NCBI GenBank assembly: GCA_051294375.1
Contig: CM119265.1
Coordinates: forward strand, 27,481,835-27,545,834
DNA from: Paraspadella gotoi
Lineage: Eukaryota; Chaetognatha
Length of the DNA stretch: 64,000 nucleotides
Direction: 5' to 3'
A program made the position numbers and the translations under genes. Of the stretch, positions 35,290 through 55,160 are shown in pieces. The stretch's first letter is position 1; the number at the start of each line of letters is the position of its first letter. The notes under the pieces were generated by a model. That model did not search any database. It saw nothing but the letters and a program-made list of their open reading frames with translations, and was not told the origin of the DNA.

Positions 35290-35460
35290 AGATGAAGGGA
35301 AGAGGAGAACGCTTGCTAAAAAAAAGCAGAGAAGAGGAGAATGCTCGATAAAAAAAGAAGAGAAAATAAGAACGCTCACTAAAGAAAGCAGAGAAGAGGA
35401 GAATGCTTGCGAGAAAAAGGAGAAAAAAGGTGAAAGCTTGCTAAAAAAAGCAGAGAAGTG
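35290..35460. repeat. Purine-rich minisatellite
   Basis: Units around GCTTGCTAAAAAAAGCAGAG / AAGAGGAGAAT repeat about four times with variable spacing. Confidence 0.65.
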
Positions 35461-35696
35461 ATGAAGGGGACCGAGGGAAGGAAAAAGTGAGAAAGATTTT
35501 TTTTTCTTTCCTTCGCTTTTCGCTAATTTTTTTCCTTCATATTTTTTCTACTGAAAAAAAAAATTTTCAGTTTTATTCTCGTTTTATGCTAATTTTTTTT
35601 TCTCTTTTTTTTTTCTTTGACTTTTTTTCTCTACATTTTTCTTCCAAACCCGAGTTTTTTATTCTATGAAAAAAAATTTGAAAGCGGTTGACGAAA

Positions 35697-35855
35697 CTCC
35701 GTTCAAAAGGTTGAATTAATTGGGTTGAAAGTGTTGAAGTGACTGGGTTTGAAAAGTTGGAATTAATTGGGTTCAAAGTGATGAATTAATTGGGTTCGAA
35801 ATGTTGAATAAATTGGGTTTGAAGTGTTGAATTAATTGGGTTTGAAAGTTAGAAG
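35697..35855. repeat. 23-bp minisatellite, unit AATTAATTGGGTTCAAAGTG + TTG
   Basis: Six to seven head-to-tail copies with point variants. The last copies degrade after 35850. Confidence 0.85.
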
Positions 35856-36176
35856 AAACCGTGTCCAAAGTGTTGGAATACTTTTTGAATTTTGATTAAA
35901 TTTAGTAGTCACTTGTTTTCTGTAACTATATATAACAGACGCCGTAATGCTAAATTACTAACTAATTTTACGTGCTGCCATCTTGAATTCACTTTTGGAA
36001 ATATTTTTAAGAAACAAAAGAAAAACAAAAGAAAAACAAAAGAAACAAAAGGCAGCTTCACATAAAGTTAAAACTCTATCGTGTTTATTTCAATCCTTTT
36101 AAAACCAAATAATTCAATTCTTTAAATACATAAAGTTACTAAATTATGGGTTGAATTAACCTCGTTCGAAAGCCGA

Positions 36177-36268
36177 TATTCCTCCCACACAAGATTCCTC
36201 CCAATTGGTTTCCTCCCACACAGGATTTCTTCCATGCAGGGGAGGAATCCCGTGTGGGAGGAATCCCG
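36177..36268. repeat. Inverted repeat around (A)TTCCTCCCACAC
   Basis: Two CCTCCCACACA(A/G)GATT units on the left face GGGAGGAATCCCGTGTGGGA units on the right, giving a possible stem of about 25 bp with a short loop. Confidence 0.7.
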
Positions 36269-36499
36269 CTGAAACCCGAAAGCCTTGTATTTACGGCGGT
36301 TTTGAAATTAATTATATCGACATAGAAGAAGTGAATTAGGGCAAAATTATAAAACAGGTTTCAAAGAAAGACGAGTGGAGAGAAACAGGAATTTTCAAAA
36401 GTAATTTCAATTTGAATTTTAAAGGTGAGATCAGTCATGGCTTTCTCCGAGTGACGGGGGACCTCCCCCCCATTTGAGTTATGAAAATTTTACTGTTCT

Positions 36500-36500
36500 A

Positions 36501-36531
<31 letters not shown>

Positions 36532-36665
36532 CCGTGAACACTGAAATTATTTTAAGTAGAGATAATGAAAGTAATGTTACCATCAGAGGAAAGAAAGGGC
36601 AGGCGGCGGCGGCGGCGTAAGCGGCAGGCGGCGGCGGCGGAAGCGGCAGGCGGCAAGTCGAGATT
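36500..36665. repeat. (CGT)n and a GGC-rich minisatellite
   Basis: (CGT)n at 36503-36532. Then about 2.5 copies of a 25-bp unit AGGCGGCGGCGGCGTAAGCG at 36600-36655. The following GAGATTCGAACTCAC resembles an inverted tRNA T-arm, but no complete tRNA folds. Confidence 0.7.
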
Positions 36666-36809
36666 GAGATTCGAACTCACGGTTTCTCTCCCTCAACAGT
36701 TTCTTTTTACGACCCACTGAAGAATAAAAGAAAAACCCTTACGACCAATAAAGAAAAAAAATATTGAGAAAAAAAATTTGCTTTGCTTTGTAGGTCTTTG
36801 AAAAAAACA

Positions 36810-37126
36810 AGTCTTACTCTCTTTCTCCTCTCGTCGGTCTCTTCTCATCTCTGCCCTCATCTCTCTCTCTTCCCTCTCTCACTCCTCTACTCTCTCTCCT
36901 CTCTCTCTCTCTCTCTCTTCTCTCTCTTTCATAACTGGTCTTTTAAACCCATTTCGTCACCTGCATCAAAAAGACAACTAATATACACCCGTGCTCTCTC
37001 TCTCTCTCTCTCTCTTCTCTCTCCTCTCTCTCCTCTCTCTCTCTTCTCTCTCTCTCTCTTCATCTCTCTCCTTCCCCTCCTCCCTCCCTCCCTGCTTCCT
37101 CTTCTCTCCGCTCCCCTCTATCTCTC

Positions 37127-37165
<39 letters not shown>
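36810..37165. repeat. CT-rich tract
   Basis: Several long CT runs, merging at its end with the inverted exon 1 copy. Confidence 0.9.
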
Positions 37166-37167
<2 letters not shown>

Positions 37168-37608
37168 CTCGGCGTCTCTTCTCCTCTCATCATCATCGTC
37201 GTCAGTCTCATCACGACGTCAACGACGCGACTTCCATGACGCCGCGAGATCCTCCGCCATCTAGCGACCAATGGCGATGCTCCGTCCGGCGCCGGCGTTA
37301 CCGGCGTCGCGAGAGAGAAGGAGTCGATGGCGGCGTCGATGGCGGCGTGGATCGACACCGGGGGCGGCGTGTCGTTGTTTTTGTCGTGTGTGGTGGTGGC
37401 AGAACTCATTGTGGCTTATGAACGGTTTAGTTAATTTTTTTAATTAGCAAATTAGATTTAACTTATGTTTAAATATTATACTATATAATATAATTAATTA
37501 ACTCATGTAACTAAATTAACTCAAATTGACTTATTGTTTAACTTGACAACCTAACGAGGTTAATTATTATTAGAATTAATTAATTACTTAATTCGAAAAT
37601 GTAGTGAA
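37130..37608 (-). pseudogene. Inverted, damaged copy of patatin-TPR exon 1 and upstream DNA
   Basis: The reverse complement of 37130-37608 matches 37665-38150: the same upstream AT-rich sequence, the same start context (CCACAATGAGTTCTGCCACC) and the same exon 1 to its GA-rich donor. Small differences shift the reading frame after the IDAAID region, so the glycine-rich DGGGSRGV loop is lost from frame. The frame recovers for VVDVVMRLTTMMMRGEETPR. The copies meet at a 25-N gap (37609-37633). This is most likely an assembly inversion or a low-accuracy read, or else a genuine palindrome. Confidence 0.8.
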
Positions 37609-37873
37609 NNNNNNNNNNNNNNNNNNNNNNNNNCTCTCTCTTTCTCTCTCTCTCCGTTCATTTTCGGAACATTTCACTACATTTTCGAATTAAGTAATTA
37701 ATTAATTCTAATAATAATTAACCTCGTTAGGTTTGTCAAGTTAAACAATAAGTCAATTTGAGTTAATTTAGTTACATGAGTTAATTAATTATATATATAG
37801 TATAATATTTAAACATAAAGTTAATATCTAATTTGCTAATTAAAAAAATTAACTAAACCGTTCATAAGCCACA

Positions 37874-45982
<8,109 letters not shown>

Positions 45983-46179
45983 TTGGGACGAGACGAATTT
46001 TTCAAAATATCGGATTTCTTATCAAAATTCTTGATAGTAATAGTATAAAAAGTCTATAACACTGGCGGTCTAAAAGTTTTTTATCAACGTAAATACCTTG
46101 CTAATGGTATCTTTAGAATAGTTCACTTCGTTATACTAGAATAATACATAAATTAGTTTGAGCAAAGCTGTTGTTAAAA

Positions 46180-46185
46180 AATAAA
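46180..46185 (+). terminator. Candidate polyadenylation signal AATAAA
   Basis: AATAAA about 200 bases after the patatin-TPR stop codon. It is the only canonical signal in that interval that I noted. Confidence 0.5.
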
Positions 46186-46334
46186 GTCTTTAATTTTGAT
46201 TGGTGAATGCAATTTAAACTAATATTGTTGTTTTATCATTAGTCTTTTCAAATTTGTGTATCAATTTTAAATCATGAATAGAAGATTATTAATTTGTGAA
46301 ATATTTATAAACAAAAAAAAAAGATTAAAAAGAT

Positions 46335-46470
46335 CTCTCTTCCTCTCTTCCTCTCTCTCTCTACGAGGGTATGTAGGCGCGTGCCGAGAGGGAGATAAAG
46401 CCGCGGCAGTTACTCTCTCGTCTCCGTCTCTAGCTGTCTCACGTCTCTCATCTTCTACTCATCTCTCTTG

Positions 46471-46513
<43 letters not shown>

Positions 46514-46515
46514 TT
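46335..46515. repeat. CT-rich tract
   Basis: Interrupted CT repeats, perfect at about 46478-46508. Confidence 0.85.
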
Positions 46516-46762
46516 TCGTTTTTCCCTTTTTCTGTCTTTCTTTACTCTTCTTAATTCAATGTGAAATATTCACACCCGTCAAAAACAAAAATTCATGAGG
46601 TCGCTCGCCACCCGAAAGGACAAAATGACATCGGACGGCGAAAAAAAAACGGATTCGTAGCTTAAGCAACGAAAAACGCGCCGCATAGATTTAGCGCTTA
46701 GCAACGAGATGACCATTTATCCTCTTACGGCGCCGCCGATTACGACCGCCGCGGCGCGGACT

Positions 46763-46871
46763 TCATTACGGGAGAGAGAGAGGAGAGAGAGAGAAGAGAG
46801 AAAGAGTGAGAGAGAGAGAGAGAGAGAGAGGATAAGAAGAGAGAGAGTGAAGAGAGAGAGAGAGAGAAAGA

Positions 46872-46902
<31 letters not shown>

Positions 46903-46945
46903 GGAGAGAGTGAGAGAGAGAGAGAGAGAGGGAGAGAGAGAGAGG

Positions 46946-46995
<50 letters not shown>

Positions 46996-47068
46996 GGAGA
47001 GAGGAGATGAAGAGAGAGAGAAGAGGATAGAGCAGGAGAGGAGAGAGAGAGAGAGAGAGAGAAAGAGT

Positions 47069-47103
<35 letters not shown>

Positions 47104-47215
47104 AGAGGGGAGAAAGAGAGGAGGGAGAGGAGAAGAGAGAGAGAGAGAGAGAGAGAAAAGAGAGAGAGAGGGAGAGGAGAATAGGAGAGAAGAGAGGGAG
47201 GGGGGGAGAGAGAGG

Positions 47216-47281
<66 letters not shown>

Positions 47282-47364
47282 AAGAGGGTGAGAGAGAGAG
47301 AGAAATGAGAGAGAGGTCGGGGGGGAAGAAGAGGGGAGAGAATTGAGAGAGAGAAAGATTGAGA

Positions 47365-47396
<32 letters not shown>

Positions 47397-47539
47397 AAGA
47401 GGAGAGAGGAGAGAGAGGAGAGAGAGAGAGAGTGAGAGAGGAGAGAGAGAGAGAGAAAGAAGAGGAGAGAAGAGAGAGAGAGAGAGAGAAGGAGAAGAGA
47501 GAGTGAGAGAGAGGAGTTAGAGAGAGAGAAGAGAGAGGG

Positions 47540-47587
<48 letters not shown>

Positions 47588-47675
47588 AGAGGGAGAGAGA
47601 AGAGAGAAGACGAAGAGAGAGAGAGAGAGAGAGAAAGAGAAGAGGAGAGGAGAAAGAGGAGAGAAGAGAGAGAAA

Positions 47676-47707
<32 letters not shown>

Positions 47708-47720
47708 GAGGGAGAGAAGG
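46763..47720. repeat. About 960-bp (GA)n-rich polypurine tract
   Basis: GA dinucleotides with AAG, AGG and occasional GTG interruptions for nearly 1 kb. It gives a 352-codon Ser/Leu frame on - and Arg/Glu frames on +, neither of them a gene. Confidence 0.97.
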
Positions 47721-47869
47721 GGAAAGAAGGGGGATTCGGGATTCACTATTAATATTATGCAAAAGGCAGTCCTCGTTCGACACCGCCAACGAATACACAA
47801 CAACAACGAATAACACATCAACAACTTGGATAATGGTTATAAATCGACGTGGGAAGAAATGGTTTTTAT

Positions 47870-47881
47870 TCTCTCTCTTTC

Positions 47882-47947
<66 letters not shown>

Positions 47948-47995
47948 TTCTGCTCTTCTCCTCTCCTTGATAGCGCTCTCTCATCTCTCTCTCCG
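47870..47995. repeat. CT-rich tract opposite the GA tract
   Basis: A CT run within 150 bases of the end of the 960-bp GA tract, hence complementary to it. Confidence 0.9.
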
Positions 47996-48175
47996 TCCCG
48001 TTCCGAACGGCGATATGGCCTCCAAGCAATTTCCCTTTTTTCAACATCGGCGTTTTTCAAACTGAAAAACACGGACCAATATTCTCTGCCTCTGATATTC
48101 ACACACAAAAATCTAGGCACGCATAAATCTAGCCACACNNNNNNNNNNNNNNNNNNNNNNNNNCGTATGTATCAA

Positions 48176-48235
48176 TGACAATATCAACAACAGCATCTAC
48201 AGTATCAACAACAGCATCTACAGTATCAACATTAA
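48176..48235. repeat. 21-bp repeat, unit ATCAACAACAGCATCTACAG
   Basis: Two and a half copies right after a 25-N gap (48139-48163). Confidence 0.7.
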
Positions 48236-48249
48236 ACAACCGTATTGAT

Positions 48250-48745
48250 ATCGACGCAAAAACAACACCAGTTATTAAATAAATCCTAGCATAAATCCAA
48301 GTAAGCTCACCAATCATGCTTGCAAAATTCAGTCCCGATTTCCTTACCTTTCCTGACAATAATCTAATCCACAAAGTTCCCTTTTAGACGCTACAACGTC
48401 TATTCATGCGGCACATTACCCGTTTAAGCGCCAATTTCACTTTTTAAGCGCCGCTCCGTTTATAAAAGCGCCTTCACGCTTGTTCAAGCTCCATTCTCGT
48501 TTCCAGATCCATGATTCAAAATTTACGGTGAATTGTTTTTTTTTCACGTCGAAGTCAATCAAATGTGATTCATTAAAGGGAAAAAAATGAAATCAATAAA
48601 TACGATAAGACAATAATTAACTACGAACGCAGTTATGACCCATAGTTAATCGGTTTTTAAAAAAATCTATTCGCAAATTACGTCAACTAGGACGACTAAT
48701 ATTATTTGTTGGATAATTTAGATAATAACTAACATTTCGCGTTTT
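48250..48745. other. Intergenic, nothing recognised
   Basis: Contains loosely repeated TTTAAGCGCC words at 48430-48490. Confidence 0.5.
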
Positions 48746-48746
48746 T

Positions 48747-48749
<3 letters not shown>

Positions 48750-48817
<68 letters not shown>

Positions 48818-49020
48818 ATTTCGAACTGTCTGACAGTATCTATCTGTCCGTGTGTCTATTTGGCTATTTGTCTATCTATTATAGTCTATCTATATAATCT
48901 ATCTATTTATCTATTCTATTCTTTCGACATGTATGTCAGTCTGTCAGTCTGTTAGTGTCTCTATGTGTCTCTGTCTGTCTGTCTGTCCGTCTGTCTTTCA
49001 GTCTGTCCATCTGTCTGTAT
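48750..49020. repeat. (CT)n followed by (TCTA)n and (TGTC)n
   Basis: Perfect CT at 48750-48814, TCTA-type repeats at 48885-48925 and TGTC/TGTT repeats at 48955-49020. Confidence 0.9.
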
Positions 49021-49094
49021 CACATTGTTTTATCTTTTTGTTAACGTCTTCTCTCTTTTTCTCTTTTTCCCATCAAAGTCTTTCTCCGCCGAAA

Positions 49095-49436
49095 TAGGTC
49101 GAGATGGGAATAGATGATGGGAAAAGGATATGGGAAGAGGAGATCGGAAGAGGAGGTCGGAAGAGGAAATAGGAAAAGGAGATGGGAAGTAGAGATGGAA
49201 AGAAGAGATGAGAAAAGATGGGAAGAGAAATGGGAAGAGGAGATGGGAAGAGGAGATGGGATGAAGAGATAGGAAGAGGAGATGGGAAGAAGAGATTTAA
49301 AAAATTGATGGGAAGAGGAGATGTCAAGAGGAGATAAAAAAAGAGCTGAGAAGAGGAGCGCGAGGAAGAGATAGGAGGAGAAGATGGGAAAAGGATATGG
49401 GAAAAAAGATGGGAAGAGGAGCTGAGAAGAGGAGAT
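49095..49436. repeat. Purine minisatellite, unit about GGGAAGAGGAGAT
   Basis: 13-16 bp purine units in tandem up to a 25-N gap. Confidence 0.85.
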
Positions 49437-49559
49437 NNNNNNNNNNNNNNNNNNNNNNNNNCGTCGTCCGTCGTCGTCGTCGTCGCCGACACAGCTGCCG
49501 TGACGGTTGTTTATCATCTTTTTACTCTTGTTACATTAAACCGGCCTGCGATCCTTGAC

Positions 49560-49703
49560 AGGCTCTCATCTCTCTCTCTTCTTTCTCGTTCTCTGGCTTC
49601 TCTCTTCTTCTCTTCTTGTCTCTCAGCTATTTATCTCTCTCTCCTCTACATCTGTCTCTTATTCTACTAATCTCTCTCTCTCTCTGCTCTCTCCTCTCCT
49701 TCT

Positions 49704-49744
<41 letters not shown>

Positions 49745-49890
49745 CCCTCTTTCTCTTCTCTCTCTCTTTCCTTCTCCTCCTTCTCTTCTCTCTCTCTCTT
49801 TTCTCTCTCTCTCTTTCTCTCTCTCTTCTCTCTTCGTCTCTCTCATCTCTCTCTTCTCCTCCCTTCCTTCCCTTCTCTTCTCTTCTCTGC
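49560..49890. repeat. CT-rich tract
   Basis: CT/TTC repeats, perfect near 49705-49741. A (GA)n tract follows at 50037-50128. Confidence 0.9.
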
Positions 49891-50159
49891 TTCGAATCAT
49901 CATAACGCATTCGGGGTACATCTCTCCTCACTTCTCCTCTCTCCATTTCCTAGTTCGATTCGTGAATTCTGTTCTGGGAACCAGGTTTATGGCTGAGAAC
50001 TCTCTCTCGCCAGAGGGAGGAGACGTCAGGGGGTGATAAGAGAGAGAGACGCAGAGAGAGAGCAGACGAGAGAGAGAGAGAGAGAGCCGAGGAGAGAGAG
50101 AGAGAGAGAGAGAGCAGAGAGAGAGAAGTACTCTTGTCAGGTGTGAATTAACTGTCTCA

Positions 50160-51520
50160 AAATCTTTCAAAAAAAAAAACCATAACTACCAAATCTCCAC
50201 ATCCCACAAATAAAAATCACATACAACAAATCAACATAAAACACATAAAAAAAAACAAAGATACCCACCAACCAAAAAAAATACACAAAAACCCACAAAT
50301 CCAATCATCACATCATCTCAAATCAAACTCATAATTAATATCTCTCTCTCTCTAACCCAAAAATTCCAGAGAGAATCTCTGCTCTCTCTTTCTCTCTGCC
50401 CTTTTTTTTGTTCGGAAAATGAGAATAAATCGAATGAAAAAAAAAGATTTTTTCTCTTCGCCTTCTACCCAAATCCACTGTGCCACTAGTAGGTGCATTA
50501 GGCACCAGAATCCCGTCGGTCCAGCATAATCACGAATCGACCTGTCAAACGCGCGCGCGAGATAAATGATCCCGATTCTGTCCCGCGCGCGAACAGACAC
50601 ATTCAGGTCACGAGAGAGAAGAAGAGAGAGAGAGAGAGAGACGAGAGAGAGGACACATCAGCCAGTTGTTCGCCCCCACACATATACCGAAATCTATTCC
50701 ATCCCGGCGCGAACATAACAACTAGAAGCAAGGGACTGAATACTTTTCGCAGGGTTAAATTCGCGCGTCCGCATATCTTTCAAAACCGTCAACTCGTTGA
50801 CAGCATCATACCGGAGGCAATGTCAAACCCTTCGTCACAAGAAGGGACGCGTCCAATAAAAAAAAACTTTCGCCAACATGCGGGTTCTCCCGGCTATCTT
50901 ATCAATAGTTAACTGATCAATATTCAAAGCTGAAAATAGTAAATTCATATTTAGATGAATTATTATTTATCTATTATTATTCATAATACAATTAGAGAAT
51001 TAATTCTATAATCTTATTCAAGGCACAACTAACGAGAATGAATCGAAATCTCTGATTACTGTATTTACTTTACTAGAGGAATATATCAGACAGAGAGTTA
51101 TTATAAAGGGTAGAGAATAAAAATATTGAGATATATATTAAAACATTGTCAGAATTCTAGCTAACTCTTTTTCTCTACCTCTATTAATGTTACGTACAAG
51201 CAAGAAAAAAATACCAAACCCAAAAAACTCATACAATTATCAAATGCCTTCAAATTGAAAATTGGGTTAATGGCAAAACTGTTAACTTAATTAGACTTCG
51301 GGTAATTAAAATAAAAAACAATGTGTAAAATATTTACATGGATAGAACATTTCAGACAAAAAGAACAGTTACTAGAATTGTAGAGCACCCATACGTGAAT
51401 ATTAGGGATTCAAATCATTTTGGAGAATCGAGCGCCAACCAACTTCTCTAATATATAGATTTCTCATATACACAATCGCTCAGATAGCTTCCTATCAAGA
51501 TATTAATTATTAATTTTCTG
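50160..51520. other. Intergenic, nothing recognised
   Basis: A-rich then mixed sequence. A short GA run is at 50607-50650. No gene was identified. Confidence 0.5.
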
Positions 51521-51813
51521 CTCGACACAGACTAATAGAGATCTATAGAAAAAATTATATACTTTTTTTTAATATTACCGGCTTTTGTGCCGAGAGTAGA
51601 CTTGAGGCAGGAGTAGAGTAGGAGATGAGATGAGAAATTTAAAAAGAGCACAAGAAGAAGGAGACGACTGAAGAGATCAGTTCTCGGACTACTTAAAACA
51701 GCTAACTCGTACGTTGGGGGAATCATTTAGCGAGTTGGGAGAGTTGTTGTAATTTAAAACTATTTCTAATAATTATCTTTGGGTATCAGGCACATAATGA
51801 ATTAATAACTCAC

Positions 51814-52159
51814 AAGCGCTCTCAAGTCGTCGATTTCATCATACACAGTTACGCGTATCGAATTGATGTAAAAAACGAGTTTATCATCGGGTCTTGGGTT
51901 TACATCAACATAAATGTTCTTAACGAATGAGACCGTCTTTGGAGTGGACATTTGACTTCGGACGTCATAATAGTGACGAGAGATGTCACGCCGATGGTAT
52001 CGACACGCAGTCGGTCAGCGGGCTGGATGAAAGAGTCTTCAGTGTTGCGATCGCGAGACTGTAAGGAAAGAGTTATAGAGGAAGAAAAGAAAGAGAGATA
52101 AATGTATTAGTATGGACCAATAGTGTAGAGAGCCTGGCGGTATTCATATCGGCAGAGAG
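51814..52159 (-). CDS. Two candidate internal exons of an unrecognised - strand gene, one frameshifted
   Basis: Reading on -, exon A (52159-52118, 14 codons, includes an ATG) follows a pyrimidine-rich acceptor ending TACGCAG. It is separated by a 59-base intron, containing ACTAATAC as a plausible branch site and ending CTTTCCTTACAG, from exon B (52058-51814), which ends at a GTGAGT donor. Exon A and the first part of exon B share a frame (SRDRNTEDSFIQPADRLR, VDTIGVTSLVTIMTSEVK). After about 36 codons the coding-like frame moves to another register (MSTPKTVSFVKNIYVDVNPR, then DDKLVFYINSIRVTVYDEID). A one-base sequence error would explain this. Codon third positions look coding. I do not recognise the protein family. 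Confidence 0.35.
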
Positions 52160-52699
52160 CTGCGTACGGAATGGAAATAGGACGATGAGAGAGGGAGGAG
52201 AGATAAATAATTATAGCGCAATATAATACGCAATTAATGCTACCAAAACTTGTTCAAGCAAGGATTTTAAGTAAAATTTTTTTTTTCGTTTCATAATATT
52301 ATATAAGACCTTTTGTTATAAATTTAGTTTAAGAGGACCGTAGTCAACCCATCGCTCACGCAACCACTAATCATACATAGATCATTAACACGCTCACATC
52401 AATCCGAGATATGTACTATGGATAGAATTAGGGTTAGGCTAGTCCACGAGATAGACAGCCGAGTAGATAGCATGAGTAAATACCCGCCGAGGGAACGGAG
52501 ATCGTAAGACTCTCACGAGTGACCCAAGTCGTAGTGCTAATATAAGAGCCAAATCCGGAGTTTAGCTCAGCCCAATGAGATGAGTCCATACATTTTGATC
52601 CCGCAAAACCACACAGAACAAGATTAATTTCTCAATGTAAAACAAATCCGGATAAGAAAGCCGAACGACGGAAAACCAGAGCGAAAGGAAACTATATTA

Positions 52700-54720
52700 T
52701 TTAACGAAAGTAGAGCAATACGAAACCATAATGAATAAAAACTATTTAAATAATAAAAACATTTATTTTTCATATAAGGAACAGATTCAGATGACGCCCC
52801 GTAGTAAGAGAAATGTGGTTTCATGAGACACAGATATAAACAGCGTTTCACATATTTCAAATGAGTGAAAGAACCTGGGCCCCAACGAGTTAGGTTAAGG
52901 TAAACAATCTTTGAAATCATACATCATCATACGTCGTACGCCAGATAGATTATTTAATATTAGATTTTTTCTGCTCTCAATTTTAAGAGACAATAAAAAA
53001 AAAAATTCATGGTATAAAGTCTTCGTAGTAATATTCTTTTATTATAGTATTATTTTTAATACGCAATCTACGCAACGCCTCTCGTTTTTAAAAATTCTGA
53101 CTTCTTGAACACAAAAAAATACTTCTTCATCGATTCTATAAGTAACTACGATCACAGAACACTATCTATGCTTATATTGGTTAACTTATACACCCCAACA
53201 GTATATACAAATACCTTAATTTTTTTTAAAACTTTGTTATCACCACCGACGTCAACCCTCACGCGCCCGATAGACTCTAACATAGTAAATCACGCTTTAT
53301 CATATATTAACATTCAGAGCAATACTTATGTCCCACTCTTTACTTTAGTGTCACCCAGACCTTTCAATTGCACCCACCTAGCTAAACTCTTTTTAATTAA
53401 ATTTATTTATCCCCATGTTAAGCTCATCAAATACCATCCCACACACAACTCTCCACATCCTCCATCTCATTAATTATCCATCCTCCTAACAAAAAAATTT
53501 TCCATTATTCCATTTTACTTTAAAAAAACATACACATCCAATCCGAATAGTTCAACTTACCCTGAATACATCAACCTCTGACCAATATAACTTCTGTCCT
53601 CACGGAGCATAAGTTGGAAAAATTATCAATTAGCCACTCAGAACAATAGCACAACCAACCCACCCTCACCTCTCCTTCTAATAAAAAAACATCTAACACT
53701 ATATACTCTTCTAATCAGAAACACCCACGCCACTTAACGCATACGCACACACCTCTCTTATCTACCCACAAAGTATAACAACGGCGTTTTTCAATATTTC
53801 AATGATAAGTGGGCGAGCATGCCAAACATCAAAGGAAAAACATATTTAAAAATCATCATCATAAAATCGTCGTAACAAAAACCATATATTATTTAATAGT
53901 TATATTTTTTTGGGCTAATTTTAGAAGCATAAAACAAACAATTTGGAAATCTTAGTAGATAATTTTATTTTTTTAATTGTATTGTTTTTACAACCCATCT
54001 AACGAATCCAAGATTTCATACTCTAAAATTCTGACTTTTGAAAAAAATATTTCTATCAATGATTTAATATAGTAATAACGAATAAACATTTTAATGAATT
54101 CTTATGTTATTACTGTATAATAAATAGACAATCCTTAATTATAATTTTAATATTGTTAAATCACACAGGGATCGACTCTAAAAAACCGTATATTTATAAT
54201 ACAGAAACTGCAGAATATCAGCTCATTTCTATCATATGTGTCTGCCATCTGAAGCATAATTAAATATTTATCCAAAAATGCATAGAACACAAATGACAAC
54301 TTTATCATTATAACTCACAACATTATTTTATTAAGAACAGATCAATCCAGATAGCCCTAAAAAGATTATTCCTACACAAAGTAATAGACGCGTATCTATA
54401 AATAATTTCCAAATGATAAGATAGAGGCAAATAAAAAGGAAAAACTCTTTAAAATCATGCATCATCAACGCAACGTAAACGCATAATATTTTATTTAGTT
54501 CTATTCTAATATTTAAGCAATAAAAAAAATTTGGAAATTATTGTAAGCTAAACATAATATTTTTTATTTATTTTATTTATTCTTCTACTCGCATCCTCGT
54601 TTTTTAAAAATTTCTGATTCTATGCAAAAAATATCTCTACATGATTTATTAAGATAATACACGAGAATAAACATTTAACAATGGTCTTCTATGTTATTAA
54701 CTGTATATAACAATTTTAAA
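52700..54720. repeat. Diverged long tandem repeat, about three copies
   Basis: A shared order of words recurs at about 52905-53180, 53840-54115 and 54440-54715: AAATCATxCATCATxAxACG, then TTATTTAATATTAG-like, then AAAATTCTGACTTxTTG and TATGTTATTxACTGTATA-like words. Spacing is about 935 and 600 bases. Copies are very diverged and alignment by eye is uncertain. Confidence 0.4.
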
Positions 54721-54729
54721 GATTTTTTA

Positions 54730-55160
54730 ATAATTAATATTTCTGTTATCCACCACAGGAGAATGCTCATAACAAACGTTATTAGATATCATTACAAGGA
54801 ACTACTATTAGTATATTTATTCTTCACATATGTGTTCACGCGCCTCAATATCCGACAAAGACTAGTATACATTCAAAATTGATAATTATTTCTAATTTAT
54901 CCCTTGATTAACATCTATCTACTCCTCTAAATCTCTCCAATCTCAATCTCATTTTATCTCTAAAACCACAAACAATTTAATTTCCTTTTTTACTATAACA
55001 CAAAAAAAACTTCAACATCACAATCATGTGGTTTCAGACAATCCATTACACCACTGGATCCTTCAAACAAACAAACAAAAACCTCTGACACTATCAGTAT
55101 AACTGTATGCACCAAAACTAAACTCAACAGCAGTGTACACAACACACAGAGATCATCAAA
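54730..55160. other. AT-rich intergenic, nothing recognised
   Basis: No coding signal. Confidence 0.5.

Noticed and set aside
36665-36690. GAGATTCGAACTCAC as the T-arm of a - strand tRNA
   Set aside because: No D-arm, anticodon arm or matching acceptor stem could be placed upstream.
46709-47824. Very long Arg/Glu and Ser/Leu frames
   Set aside because: Pure consequence of (GA)n repeat; all frames of a dinucleotide repeat stay open.
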